A stretch of 64,000 nucleotides of DNA from NCBI RefSeq assembly GCF_900447535.1, contig NZ_UFXX01000001.1, positions 1,736,001 through 1,800,000 of the forward strand. Reading direction: 5' to 3'. This document shows positions 1 through 9,808 of the stretch, piece by piece. Position numbers and translations under genes: made by a program. This DNA comes from Dermacoccus nishinomiyaensis. Lineage in GTDB: Bacteria; Actinomycetota; Actinomycetes; Actinomycetales; Dermatophilaceae. The notes below the pieces were generated by a model, which saw only the letters and a program-made list of their open reading frames with translations, had not been told where the DNA came from and did no database searches. Within the stretch, counting starts at the first letter, position 1. Every line of letters starts with the position of its first letter.

Positions 1-28
1 GCGCGACGAGGGCTTCGAGGCGTTTCAT
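1..28 (-). CDS. possible 5' end of a leftward gene running off the window
   Basis: On the minus strand an ATG at 28 opens a frame of nine codons (MKRLEALVA) that stays open to the window edge. A purine-rich GAGGGGGTGGAG stretch lies directly upstream and could serve as ribosome binding site. The gene would be divergent from the dehydratase at 118. Too little is present to name a family. Confidence 0.3.
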
Positions 29-117
29 CTCCACCCCCTCAATGTATCGGCGCTATCGATGCGATCAAGTGATTGCATGTATTGGACGGATGATTCGCCG
101 TCGCGCACGCTGGAGGC

Positions 118-1263
118 ATGCCGATCCTGCCGCCGCCAACCCGCGAAACCGCTGCGCCGCACGACCTCGTGTCGGCCCCGCACATGCAGCCCGTCGAGCC
201 CACCCGCGCCGCACCTGCCACTGGCGGCACCGGCGACACCGGCTCGGCGACCCCGGTCGTCTCCTTCGACGGCGTCCTCGCCGCAGCCGAGGCCCTCGCT
301 GCACACCTCGTGCCCACGCCGACGTGGCGGTACGCGGCACTGAGTGACGCGGTGGGCCGCGATGTCGTCGTCAAGCACGAGAACATGAACCCGACGGGCT
401 CGTTCAAGGTGCGTGGCGGCCTCACGCTCGCGAGCCGTCTCGACACCGACGAGCGTTCCGCCGGTCTCGTCACCTGTTCCACGGGAAACCACGCGCAGTC
501 GATCGCGTTCGCGGCACGCGTGGCCGGGACGCGCGCCGTCATCGTCATGCCCGCGTGCGCGCCGAGCGTCAAGGTCGACGCGGTGCGCGCCCTCGGCGCC
601 GACGTCGTCATCGAGGGCCCGACGCTCGCCGAGGAATCCGCTCACGCCCGCCACCTCGCGGAGACGAGCGGCATGCGGTTCGTCAATCCGGGCAATGACC
701 CGGCGATCATCCACGGCCACGCGACGGCGTATCTCGAACTGCTGCAGTCGAACCCGGGCATCGACGAGATCTACGTGCCGATCGGCAGCGGCTCCGGCGC
801 CGCCGGCGCGTGCCTCGTACGCGACGCGATCGCCCCGCACGTGCGCGTCATCGGCGTGCAGTCCGACGGCGCGACGGCCGCGTACGACTCGTGGACGAGT
901 GGCTTCATGCAGAGCCGCCCCGCGACGACGCGCGTCAGCGGCCTCGCGACGGCGCACGGTTTCGAGACGCCGCAGAGCATCATGCGCGGCGACGCAGGCG
1001 GCGCCGGCAGTCTCGGCCTGCAGGGCTTCGACCTCGTCACCGACGACGAGATCGACGCCGCTGCAACGCTTCTCGCCCGTCACGCGCGGGTGCTCGCCGA
1101 GGGCGCGGGCGCTGCCGCACTCGCCGGTCTCGTCGCGCGGCAGGGCACCCAGCACGGCACGACCGGCCTCAACGCCCGAAGCTCCGGCACCGCCGCCGTC
1201 GTCGTGACGGGCGGCAACGTCAGCGCTGACGAATGGGCGCACCTCGCTGCAGCGATGAGCTGA
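118..1263 (+). CDS. PLP-dependent threonine/serine dehydratase-like enzyme
   Basis: A fold-type II PLP enzyme of 381 residues, expected to deaminate threonine or serine to a 2-keto acid in the cytoplasm. The sequence shows the NPTGSFKVRGG motif with the Schiff-base lysine at about residue 97, the STGNHAQ substrate loop near 121-127, a glycine-rich phosphate-binding segment near 220-230 and a C-terminal VVVTGGNVS segment. There is no C-terminal ACT regulatory domain, so it resembles the short catabolic or ectoine-utilisation-type (EutB) enzymes rather than the long biosynthetic IlvA. The first 45 residues are a Pro/Ala-rich extension of doubtful reality; a start at codon 23 (position 184) is possible. 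It is transcribed alone and converges on the ABC permease. Family assignment is secure; the exact substrate is inferred. Confidence 0.85.
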   Translation: MPILPPPTRETAAPHDLVSAPHMQPVEPTRAAPATGGTGDTGSATPVVSFDGVLAAAEALAAHLVPTPTWRYAALSDAVGRDVVVKHENMNPTGSFKVRGGLTLASRLDTDERSAGLVTCSTGNHAQSIAFAARVAGTRAVIVMPACAPSVKVDAVRALGADVVIEGPTLAEESAHARHLAETSGMRFVNPGNDPAIIHGHATAYLELLQSNPGIDEIYVPIGSGSGAAGACLVRDAIAPHVRVIGVQSDGATAAYDSWTSGFMQSRPATTRVSGLATAHGFETPQSIMRGDAGGAGSLGLQGFDLVTDDEIDAAATLLARHARVLAEGAGAAALAGLVARQGTQHGTTGLNARSSGTAAVVVTGGNVSADEWAHLAAAMS

Positions 1264-1391
1264 CGCTCGAGGGCATCCGCTCAGGTGCGGCGAGCACTGG
1301 TGCCCGGTGGGCGCTGGTGCCCGGTAGGCGCTATGACCACGTGGGCGACCCGCTGATCGCGAGTGACGGCGTCCACCGAGGACGAACGAGC

Positions 1392-1426
1392 GGGGCCGGC
1401 TCCTTCACCAGGAAGGAACCGGCCCC
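1392..1426. terminator. bidirectional hairpin between convergent genes
   Basis: Two 15-base arms (left 1392-1406, right 1412-1426) pair with one mismatch around a 5-base loop. The hairpin lies between the converging dehydratase and ABC permease genes. A T-tract is weak, as is usual in this GC range. Confidence 0.7.
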
Positions 1427-1445
1427 GTTCGTCATGTCGAGCACG

Positions 1446-2390
1446 TCAGGCCGACTTGACCTCACGCTTGGTGAGGCGGACGAAACCGAGCACCATCGGC
1501 AGCACGAGCCACAGCGCGAGCGTGACGGCGAGCTTGCCCCACTGGTCGCCGCTCACGGAGCCGTCGATGAGGGGTGCCATCGACTGCTGCGGGTTGACCC
1601 ACTCGGCCGCCTTCTGGCCCCATTCGCCGGCCAGGTTGAACAGGGAGACGACGATCGGGATGAACAGGAACGCGCAGATCGCACCGGGCGTGTTCTGGAT
1701 GAGAAGACCGAACGCGACGCCCATGCCCGCCTGCAGCAGCATGTAGGCGAACAACGTCGCGTAGGCCGTGCCCTTCATGTGCCAATCGGCGTCCCCGCTG
1801 CCGAGGGAGCCGACGAGCAGCGTCAGCCCGGCCGCCACGGCCAGCGCGACGATCGTCGCCGTGACCGCTGTGAGGAGCGTCGCCGCCAGCTTCGCGAGCA
1901 CGACGCGCCCCCGTCGCGGTTCGAGGGTGAACGTGATGAGCCCGGTGCGTTGTGACCACTCGCTCGTCACCGCGAGGATGCCCAGGATCGGCACGAGATA
2001 GTTCATCGGGATAAGGGTGGCGCCGATGAGGTCGAAGAACTTCACGCCGTCGCGCTCGGTGTACGCCACCAGGGCGGAGGCGAGCACGATGAGCAACGCG
2101 GTGATGGCCATGAGCCACGTGCCGGCGCGGGTGTCCGTCAGCTTGCGCAGCTCGACGGCGAGCAGTTGGCCGAAGCCGATCGGCGTCGACTTGCCGGCGT
2201 CACCGAGACGCTTGGGCAGGCGAGCGTGCGTCGGCGCGGCCGAATCCAGCACACCACCGCCCGGGCCGCCCGCATACAGCGGCTGCATGCCGGGGCGCCC
2301 TGTCGGCGCGCCCTGCATCTGCGGCGGTCCCGACGGCGCGCCCTGCGGCTGACGCTGCTGCGGCTGGTTGGGGTTGATCGGTGTGCTCAT
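1446..2390 (-). CDS. ABC-2 type transporter permease
   Basis: Membrane subunit (314 residues) of an ABC exporter. Residues 1-75 are a Pro/Gln/Gly-rich cytoplasmic tail starting MSTPINPNQPQQ. From about residue 85 six hydrophobic segments follow, consistent with the ABC-2 permease fold. The start codon overlaps the end of the ATPase gene (ATPase stop at 2387, this start at 2390), so the two are translationally coupled and surely form one transporter. Substrate is unknown; such pairs commonly export lipids, peptides or drugs. The disordered N-terminal tail is longer than usual for the family. Confidence 0.85.
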   Translation of the reverse strand: MSTPINPNQPQQRQPQGAPSGPPQMQGAPTGRPGMQPLYAGGPGGGVLDSAAPTHARLPKRLGDAGKSTPIGFGQLLAVELRKLTDTRAGTWLMAITALLIVLASALVAYTERDGVKFFDLIGATLIPMNYLVPILGILAVTSEWSQRTGLITFTLEPRRGRVVLAKLAATLLTAVTATIVALAVAAGLTLLVGSLGSGDADWHMKGTAYATLFAYMLLQAGMGVAFGLLIQNTPGAICAFLFIPIVVSLFNLAGEWGQKAAEWVNPQQSMAPLIDGSVSGDQWGKLAVTLALWLVLPMVLGFVRLTKREVKSA

Positions 2391-3280
2391 CGTGCGACCT
2401 CCCGGGAGTCGGCGGCGGTGAGGTTGAGGAACATCTCTTCGAGGCCCGCACCACCGGCGGCGCCGAGCTGGACGAGCACGATGCCGTGCTGCGCGGCCAC
2501 GCGGCCGACGTCGATGGGTTCGGCGGGCGTGTGGATGCCGGTCTGGGTGCGCTGCACCGGGATTCCGGCGGCCTGCAGGGCGGAGGCGAGGGCGGCGTCG
2601 TCGGTGCTCGCGGCGTTCGTGCCCGCACCGCGCAGCAGCTCCTGCTTCGAGCCCTGACGCACGATGCGTCCGCGTCCGATCATGACGAGGTCGTCGGCGA
2701 CCTGCTCGACCTCGTGCAGCAGGTGGCTCGACAGCAGCACGGTTCCGCCGCGCTCCGCGTACGAGCGCAACAGCCCGCGCATCCAGCGGATGCCGGCCGG
2801 GTCGAGACCGTTCGCGGGCTCGTCGAGGATGAGCACGTCCGGGTCGCCGAGCAGCGCGTGCCCGATGCCGAGGCGCTGACGCATGCCGAGCGAGTAGTCG
2901 CCGACGCGTCGCTTCGCCTCCGCAGGCGTCAGGCCGACGACGTCGAGGATCTCGGTGACTCGGTCGGCGGGCAGCCCCATCGTCTTCGCGCCGATCGTCA
3001 GCACCTCGTGCCCGGTGCGTCCGACGTGCTGCGCGCTCGCGTCGAGCAGGACGCCGACGTGGCGGCCCGGGTTATCGAGCTTGCTGTAGTCCTTGCCGAG
3101 GATGGTGGCGTGACCCCGCGTCGGCGGTGTCAGCCCCGTCATCATCCGCATGCACGTCGACTTGCCAGCGCCGTTCGGGCCGAGGAAGCCGGTCACACGA
3201 CCCGGCTTGGCCTGAAAGCTGACGTTGTCGACCGACACGGTGTTCCCGTAGACCTTGGTCAACCCCTCTACTGTGATCAT
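2387..3280 (-). CDS. ABC transporter ATP-binding protein
   Basis: ATPase subunit (297 residues) of the exporter formed with the downstream permease. It shows Walker A GPNGAGKST, a signature-like YSLGMRQRLG, Walker B VLILDEPANGLDP and the switch histidine in SSHLLHE. I chose ATG at 3280 because a TAGGGT -10 box lies exactly 7 bases upstream, the arrangement of a leaderless mRNA; an upstream ATG with a GGGAGG ribosome site at about 3331 would add 17 residues. The C-terminal 70 residues match the extension common in ABC-2 antibiotic or bacitracin-type exporters. Confidence 0.9.
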   Translation of the reverse strand: MITVEGLTKVYGNTVSVDNVSFQAKPGRVTGFLGPNGAGKSTCMRMMTGLTPPTRGHATILGKDYSKLDNPGRHVGVLLDASAQHVGRTGHEVLTIGAKTMGLPADRVTEILDVVGLTPAEAKRRVGDYSLGMRQRLGIGHALLGDPDVLILDEPANGLDPAGIRWMRGLLRSYAERGGTVLLSSHLLHEVEQVADDLVMIGRGRIVRQGSKQELLRGAGTNAASTDDAALASALQAAGIPVQRTQTGIHTPAEPIDVGRVAAQHGIVLVQLGAAGGAGLEEMFLNLTAADSREVAR

Positions 3281-3287
3281 GGTCTCA

Positions 3288-3293
3288 ACCCTA
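3288..3293 (-). promoter_or_regulatory. -10 box TAGGGT, leaderless start of ABC operon
   Basis: TAGGGT on the minus strand followed by 7 bases and ATG at 3280. The same geometry recurs before many genes here. Confidence 0.5.
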
Positions 3294-3422
3294 GGAGGCT
3301 CACGCCGCGTCAGGCCGCATCGGCGTGTCATCTCATCCTCCCGACACCGAGGATTCATCCGCGCGACGGAGCCTGCGTCATCCTTGCGATGGATGCACGG
3401 CGCGCGATGCGAGCATGGACGC

Positions 3423-4016
3423 ATGAGTGACACGACGCGCGGCGAGCGGTTCGTCGAGATCGACTTCTACGAGCGCGACCTCGACGGGGCCCGCTTCGTC
3501 GACTGTCGGTTCACGGCGTGCGATTTCACGGAGAAGAACCTCGTCGACGTGACGTTCGAAGGATGCGCCCTGTTCGACTGCCGCTTCAACGACACCACAC
3601 TCGAGCGGGTCGCGTTCACCGGCGCCACACTGAGCGGTTGCTCGTTCGCGATGACGACGCTCGACGGCTGCAAGATGACCGGTTCGACGTTCGCCGACTG
3701 CGGGTGGCGCCACACGACGATCGTCGGCGGGCAGTGGGCGATGGTGACGATGCGTCAGCAGAAACTCGACGGCCTCGACTTCACCGGCGCCCGCCTCAGC
3801 GACGCCGACCTCAGCGAATCGTCCCTGCGCAGAACGGTCTTCGCCGACGCCGACCTCAGCGGCGCCACCCTGCGCGGAGCCGACCTACGCGACGCCGACC
3901 TGCGCGGCGCCCGCGTCGACGGCATCGACCTCGCCCAGGCACGCTTCGCGCAGACCCGCATGGACGTCGACGCGGCGCTCGCCGTCGCAGCGGCGCAGGG
4001 CATCGTCATCGGGTGA
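3423..4016 (+). CDS. pentapeptide-repeat protein
   Basis: A 197-residue protein made almost entirely of A(D/N)LXX-type pentapeptide repeats, such as LSDADLSESSLRRTVFADAD near residues 133-152 and repeated C/F-centred units earlier. This predicts a right-handed quadrilateral beta-helix. Length and the absence of other domains recall Qnr/MfpA-like DNA-mimic proteins that protect DNA gyrase, but many pentapeptide proteins have other or unknown roles, so the function is open. The start at 3423 (MSDTTRGERF) is chosen because upstream codons are in the ABC promoter region and lack repeat character. Divergent from the ABC operon. Confidence 0.85.
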   Translation: MSDTTRGERFVEIDFYERDLDGARFVDCRFTACDFTEKNLVDVTFEGCALFDCRFNDTTLERVAFTGATLSGCSFAMTTLDGCKMTGSTFADCGWRHTTIVGGQWAMVTMRQQKLDGLDFTGARLSDADLSESSLRRTVFADADLSGATLRGADLRDADLRGARVDGIDLAQARFAQTRMDVDAALAVAAAQGIVIG

Positions 4017-4095
4017 CGGGCATCAGCCCGCGCGTCTCGGAGGATGCGCGATCAGCGGGTTGCCAGGCGAGCAGGCCGTGGTGAGACGCGGCGTG

Positions 4096-4914
4096 TCAGC
4101 AGCCGTCGTCGCCGGGCGTGGGGGCCGTGTCGCCGGCACCACCGGCGTCGGCGCGGGCGAGCAGCACGAGATCGCGCGAGTCGAACGCCGGGCTGTAGGA
4201 CGTGTGCGTGTAGCAGCCGCCCTGATGATGGCCGCCGATGAGGCCGATGACCTGCTGCTCGCTGTGGCCCTTGCTCGTCACGGTCGTGACCCACGGCGAG
4301 CCGCTGCTGCCCGTCGAGTAGCCGTCGCAGTGGAAGACGGGGTCGTTGTCGTCGTCGAGAACGGTGGTCTGGCAGACGATCGGCATGTCGGAGTCGTTGT
4401 TGTACGACTGGACGGAGACTGGTTTGCCGGCCGCGCGGGAGCGCCCGACCTCCAGCTCGTAGGCGCCCGTGGCGTCCTCGATGTGCTGGACGTTCTTGCC
4501 GCTGCCGTGCGTCTCGATGCTCAAGAACGCGACGTCGGCGTCGGGATCCTGATTCTCCATCCATGCGGAGTCGAGGAACGCGGCCTTCACCTTCCACGTG
4601 CCCAACGGGCGAGCCCCACCCGAGTACTGCGGGACGAACACGAGGTCGTCGGACTTGCCGCCGAGGCAGTGCGCGGCCGTCATGATGACGTCCTTGCTCT
4701 CACTGTGGACGACCGAGGCGGTGCAGAAGTGCGCTTCGTCCCCATCGTCGGAGGGTTCGATGAGCACCCCGGTGCGTGACGTCGGGTTGGCGCCGGCCGC
4801 CTGAAGGGTGCGGCCCCCTTCGGCCGTCGGTGCGGCGGTGAAGACGAGGGCGCCGATGCACCCGGCGGCGGCGAGCGCCCGGCGCGCACGGGCGAGGTGG
4901 AGCAGCTGACCCAT
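4096..4914 (-). CDS. secreted trypsin-like serine protease
   Basis: A 272-residue exported protease. Residues 1-32 form a signal peptide (RR-containing n-region, hydrophobic core, AAPTA cleavage region). The chymotrypsin-fold triad is visible: His82 in TAAHC, Asp127 in DADVAF and Ser206 in GSSGSPW. Cysteine pairs (64/83, 181/196) suggest disulfides outside the cell. A strong ribosome site GAGGAGGT precedes ATG 4914. The C-terminus is a short Gly/Ala/Pro tail ending in Cys, without a membrane anchor. Substrate unknown. Confidence 0.88.
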   Translation of the reverse strand: MGQLLHLARARRALAAAGCIGALVFTAAPTAEGGRTLQAAGANPTSRTGVLIEPSDDGDEAHFCTASVVHSESKDVIMTAAHCLGGKSDDLVFVPQYSGGARPLGTWKVKAAFLDSAWMENQDPDADVAFLSIETHGSGKNVQHIEDATGAYELEVGRSRAAGKPVSVQSYNNDSDMPIVCQTTVLDDDNDPVFHCDGYSTGSSGSPWVTTVTSKGHSEQQVIGLIGGHHQGGCYTHTSYSPAFDSRDLVLLARADAGGAGDTAPTPGDDGC

Positions 4915-5142
4915 GACACCTCCTCGACCGCGCGGGCATGCTTCGTACCGTGTGGTACATCGGCATGGCGGCTGGCAGCGTTACGCAGCTCTCACCCCAT
5001 GGAGGATCGGCGCAGTACATCTGCAACGCGTTCAAGGGTGGCCAGTCACGACGCTCTGGTCACGACCGCACGCAAGACGGGGCTTGCACTCAGGAGAGTG
5101 GCGCGTCGGTGTGGCGCACGAGAAAGCCGGGTGCGTCTCGCG

Positions 5143-5158
5143 TGTTTCACGTGAAACA
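5143..5158. promoter_or_regulatory. parS: parS centromere site (perfect 16-mer)
   Basis: TGTTTCACGTGAAACA matches the bacterial ParB-binding parS consensus at all 16 positions. It sits in the intergenic region between mmsA and the protease and is extended to a 20-base palindrome by flanking CG. Confidence 0.85.
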
Positions 5159-5191
5159 CGCGAGCTGCACCCGGCCTCGTGGCATCGATCG

Positions 5192-6682
<1,491 letters not shown>

Positions 6683-6861
6683 GGTTCACACCTTCGTCTC
6701 GTGGGTCCCGCGATGCGCTCGTGGCTGTCTGCGGGGTTCTGGGTGGTCAGTGGTGCGAGCGCTGCGTCGGGCTCGGTGGTGGTGGCGCGTGGGGCCAGCG
6801 ATGGTGCCGCGTCGGGCCGGGACTGGTCGTCCGTGGCCACGCAACTCGCGCGGGCGCTCGG

Positions 6862-7836
6862 TCAGGCGTCGCGGCGTGCGCCGCCGTGGACGTAGCCCTC
6901 GGGCAGGCCTTCGGCGTCAGGGTCGACGGCGGCGATGACGACGGTGCAGTCGAGCTCGCCGCCCCCACCGTCGACGGCTTCGGCGAGGCGTTGCGCGGAC
7001 AGGCCCGTCGCGGGCAGGTGAAGGCCGTGATCGGCCGCGGCAGCGAGGGCGAGACCGATGTCCTTGAGCGCCAGATCCGCGCGGAACGACGCGGCGAACT
7101 CGTTGTTGACCGCGGCCGTCTCGACGACGCCGGGCACGGGATACCACGTCTGCAGCGCCCACGAGTTTCCCGAGGAGACGCTCGCGATCTGGTGGAACGT
7201 CTTCGCATCGAGGCCGAGCTTCTTCGCGAGCGTGGCCGCTTCCGAGAGGCCCTGCACGGCGACGAACAGCATCATGTTGTTGACGATCTTCGCGGCCTCA
7301 CCCGTCGTCGGGCCGCCCGTGGCGAAGAAGTTGCCGCACATGGGCTCGATGAACCGGCGCGCACGTTCGACGTCGGCGTCCGCACCGCCGACCATGAACG
7401 TCAGCGAGCCGGCCTCGGCGCCGGAGATTCCGCCGCTGACGGGCGCGTCGACGAAGTGCAGGCCCTTCGCGGCGGCCGCGTCGTGCACGGCCTGGCAGGT
7501 CGCGATGTCGACGGTCGAGGAGTCGATGAGCATCTGCTCCGGCGTCGCATGGGCGAGGATGCCGTCATCGTTCGAGGGTTGGGAGCCGTCGGCCGCCTGA
7601 GCAGCTCCGAAGTAGACGACGCGCACGTGCTCGCCCTTGGGCAGCATCGTGATGACGGCGTCGGCGCCTTCCATGGCCTCCGACGCGCTGCCGGCCAGCT
7701 CGACGCCCGCGTCGGCGGCAGCCGCGCGGCAGGCATCGACGACGTCGTGGCCGCGGACGGTGAAACCTGCCGCGATGAGGTTCTTCGCCATGGGCAGGCC
7801 CATGTTTCCGAGGCCGATGAACGCGACGGTGGTCAT
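6862..7836 (-). CDS. mmsB: 3-hydroxyisobutyrate dehydrogenase
   Basis: A 324-residue beta-hydroxyacid dehydrogenase that oxidises 3-hydroxyisobutyrate to methylmalonate semialdehyde, the substrate of MmsA encoded just downstream. It begins with the NAD-binding motif VAFIGLGNMGLPMA (residues 4-17); the catalytic FVDAPVSGG segment follows, then the lysine in GEAAKIVNNM. ATG 7836 is preceded by GGGGGC, a usable ribosome site; nothing upstream looks coding. Confidence 0.92.
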   Translation of the reverse strand: MTTVAFIGLGNMGLPMAKNLIAAGFTVRGHDVVDACRAAAADAGVELAGSASEAMEGADAVITMLPKGEHVRVVYFGAAQAADGSQPSNDDGILAHATPEQMLIDSSTVDIATCQAVHDAAAAKGLHFVDAPVSGGISGAEAGSLTFMVGGADADVERARRFIEPMCGNFFATGGPTTGEAAKIVNNMMLFVAVQGLSEAATLAKKLGLDAKTFHQIASVSSGNSWALQTWYPVPGVVETAAVNNEFAASFRADLALKDIGLALAAAADHGLHLPATGLSAQRLAEAVDGGGGELDCTVVIAAVDPDAEGLPEGYVHGGARRDA

Positions 7837-7961
7837 GATGCCCCCTGGGGTCGTGGGTTCGCACACGCCATGGGTGGGCGTGAGCGACGATGCTCGATGC
7901 CCGCCACTCTATGACCTGCATCACACGACCAGTGGATCGGGGCCCACCCGGCGCGCTCTCG

Positions 7962-8453
7962 TCACCCGCGCGCGACGGCGCCCTTCGCCGCGGCCCACGA
8001 CCCGAAGTGCTGACGCACCGCAGCGCCACTGGGCGCCGTGCGGCTCGCGTCGGATTCGCTCTTCACCCACGCGCCGTAGGCGGTGAAGGAGGTCGACGCG
8101 ACGTCGGGGCGGCCGTCGTCGGCTGCGGCGGCGAGGAAGGCGGCGACGGCCGCGCGGTAGTCGTCGTCGGAGAAGGAGCCAGCGCCGCGCGAGCGTCCGA
8201 CGTTCGCCGTCAGCCCGAGCGCCTCGGCGGCGCGCGCCCACGACCCGCCGCCGAGGCGCTGACGGATCGTCTGCGACGTCGGCGGCCACACCGCCACACC
8301 GACGCGGGCGACGATGCCCCGCTCCTCGAGATACGCGCTGCGCGCCGCGTCATACTGCGCGGCGCTGATCGACGAACCACCGGCCGCGGGTGACCCGCCC
8401 GTCACCCGCTCGTGGAGGAGGCGATACGCGGCTTCGGGGCTCTCGTCGTCCAT
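7962..8453 (-). CDS. small protein with two homing-endonuclease-associated-type repeats
   Basis: A 163-residue protein whose body is a duplicated unit of about 55-60 residues. The first runs YDAARSAYLEER...RLGGGSWARAAEALGL, the second YRAAVAAFLAAA...QHFGSWAAAKGAVARG. The pattern (helix, then S/T-rich link, then a (G)SW..A helix) resembles the helix-turn-helix repeats found beside HNH and homing endonucleases. No nuclease residues are seen, so DNA binding is inferred only. The ATG at 8453 (MDDESPEAAYR) starts where protein-like composition begins. The gene is alone on its strand. Confidence 0.6.
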   Translation of the reverse strand: MDDESPEAAYRLLHERVTGGSPAAGGSSISAAQYDAARSAYLEERGIVARVGVAVWPPTSQTIRQRLGGGSWARAAEALGLTANVGRSRGAGSFSDDDYRAAVAAFLAAAADDGRPDVASTSFTAYGAWVKSESDASRTAPSGAAVRQHFGSWAAAKGAVARG

Positions 8454-8691
8454 GGGGTCATTGTGGCGCACCCGCCCCGCCATGCCGGCCGTCGTGTCGA
8501 TACGCCGGACGACGGCCCACGAGGCGTCTGCGTCGACACCAGAGAGAATACGAGGCCGCCGATGGATGAATGCGGCATCGGGCTCCCGTCGTCCGACGTC
8601 AAGTACGGCGTCCGGCAACGTATACCGGCGACGTCGTCGTCATCGTCGAGACGGTGCGGCGACTACGCGACCGCGCGGCCGTCGCCATGTC

Positions 8692-8729
8692 TGCCCGAAA
8701 ACGCGTCCTGCATGACGCGCTTTCGGGCA
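8692..8729. repeat. strong inverted repeat (hairpin)
   Basis: Arms 8692-8707 and 8714-8729 pair at 15 of 16 positions around a 6-base loop. It is about 230 bases from the nearest stop codon and 260 from the next start, so it is not an obvious terminator for either neighbour. Confidence 0.65.
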
Positions 8730-8785
8730 ATGATCAGGCGCCGGGTCGTCGCTGTCCGCGTGGTGATGGCGGTGGCAGATCCCCG

Positions 8786-8844
8786 GACGAATGTGACCGA
8801 AAATCGCACAGGGGGACGAGAATTGCCGAAGGGGACGGGATTCG
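8786..8844 (-). repeat. dispersed intergenic repeat, copy A
   Basis: Read on the minus strand this contains GTCCCC, TTCGGC, CGATT and TCGGTCACATTCGTC in the same order as the copies at 9671, 11737 and 13280. It is longer than they are because of an internal duplication of the CGTCCCC part. Confidence 0.5.
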
Positions 8845-8978
8845 TAGGGGTGAGCAGCGACGGCGGCGACGTGGTGCGGCGAGGACTCGACGGGTCGAAG
8901 AGCCCTCCCAGGCCTGGCCGGCCTGGAGGTTCCGCCGCATCCACCCCGTCGGGCGTTGCATGCCGCTGCCGTGCGAAT

Positions 8979-8984
8979 TATCGT
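8979..8984 (+). promoter_or_regulatory. -10 box TATCGT before DJ-1/PfpI gene
   Basis: TATCGT lies 7 bases before ATG 8992, the leaderless geometry seen elsewhere in the window. Confidence 0.4.
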
Positions 8985-8991
8985 GGAAAAC

Positions 8992-9525
8992 ATGGCAAAA
9001 ATTGCATTCCTCACCAGTTCTGAAGGCATCGAAAGCGTCGAGCTGACCGACCCCTGGAAGGCCGTCGCCGACGCGGGCCACACGCCCGTCCTCATCTCGC
9101 CCGAGTCGGGCGAGGTGGACCTGTTCGACCACCTCGAGAAGTCGGGCACGCAGAAGGTCGACGTCGAGCTGTCGGACGCCGACATCAACGACTACGCCGC
9201 GCTCGTGCTGCCCGGTGGCGTCGCCAACCCCGACAACCTGCGCGCCGTGCCGGAAGCCGTCGACTTCGTCCGCCAGTTCGTCACGGGCGGCAAGCCCCTC
9301 GCGGCCATCTGCCACGCTCCGTGGATGCTCATCGAGGCCGACGTCGTGCGCGGCAAGCGCGTCGCGTCGTTCCCGAGCCTCCAGACGGACATCCGCAACG
9401 CCGGCGGCGAATGGGTCGACGAAGAGGTCGTCATCGACGCGAACCTCATCACGAGCCGTAACCCCGACGACCTGCCCGCCTTCGACAAGGCGCTCCTCGA
9501 CGCGGTCGAGAAGGCCTCCGTCTGA
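8992..9525 (+). CDS. DJ-1/PfpI family protein
   Basis: A 177-residue class I glutamine amidotransferase-like protein of the PfpI/general-stress-protein-18 type. It shows LVLPGGVANPDNLR (residues 71-84) and the nucleophile elbow AAICHAP with Cys107-His108, plus Glu near position 12, the usual PfpI charge-relay set. Such proteins act as glyoxalases/deglycases or chaperone-like stress proteins; which one applies cannot be told here. Start ATG 8992 (MAKIAFLTS) matches the family N-terminus exactly. Confidence 0.88.
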   Translation: MAKIAFLTSSEGIESVELTDPWKAVADAGHTPVLISPESGEVDLFDHLEKSGTQKVDVELSDADINDYAALVLPGGVANPDNLRAVPEAVDFVRQFVTGGKPLAAICHAPWMLIEADVVRGKRVASFPSLQTDIRNAGGEWVDEEVVIDANLITSRNPDDLPAFDKALLDAVEKASV

Positions 9526-9670
9526 GGTTGGCCTCGACAACGTCTCCTCGTGAGGCTTGTCGCCAGTGGGTTCCTGGCTGAGGTTCACCCCTCATGCGAC
9601 GCCCCGGTTCGTCGGATCTGCTCACGCTGCCGACTGCCGGGGCGTTTGCATGTCCAGCGCTGCCCCAACG

Positions 9671-9712
9671 GCGAGTTTCGTCCACATCGGCGGTCTTCAG
9701 TCACATTCGTCC
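9671..9712 (+). repeat. dispersed intergenic repeat, copy B
   Basis: Shares GTCC.CATCGGCG, then TC.TC and GTCACATTCGTCC with copies A, C and D. It is located in the intergenic region between the DJ-1/PfpI gene and the Nudix gene. Confidence 0.45.
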
Positions 9713-9808
9713 TCGGCTCGGCGCCCATCAGCCTCCCCACGTTGGACGCCGGCCTCGCCACCCCCGCACGTCAGCGGGCGTCTGAGACGCAGGGACGCGC
9801 AGGAGGCG

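Larger units (their letters stand above)
8454..8991. other. intergenic region with hairpin and dispersed repeat
   Basis: No convincing gene is seen in these 538 bases. The region holds the 16-bp-arm hairpin at 8692-8729, a dispersed repeat copy at 8786-8844 and, at its right end, the promoter of the DJ-1/PfpI gene. Confidence 0.5.

Noticed and set aside
4935-4955. GTACC-GTGT-GGTAC palindrome upstream of the protease gene
   Set aside because: Only 5-bp arms; too short to support as an operator.
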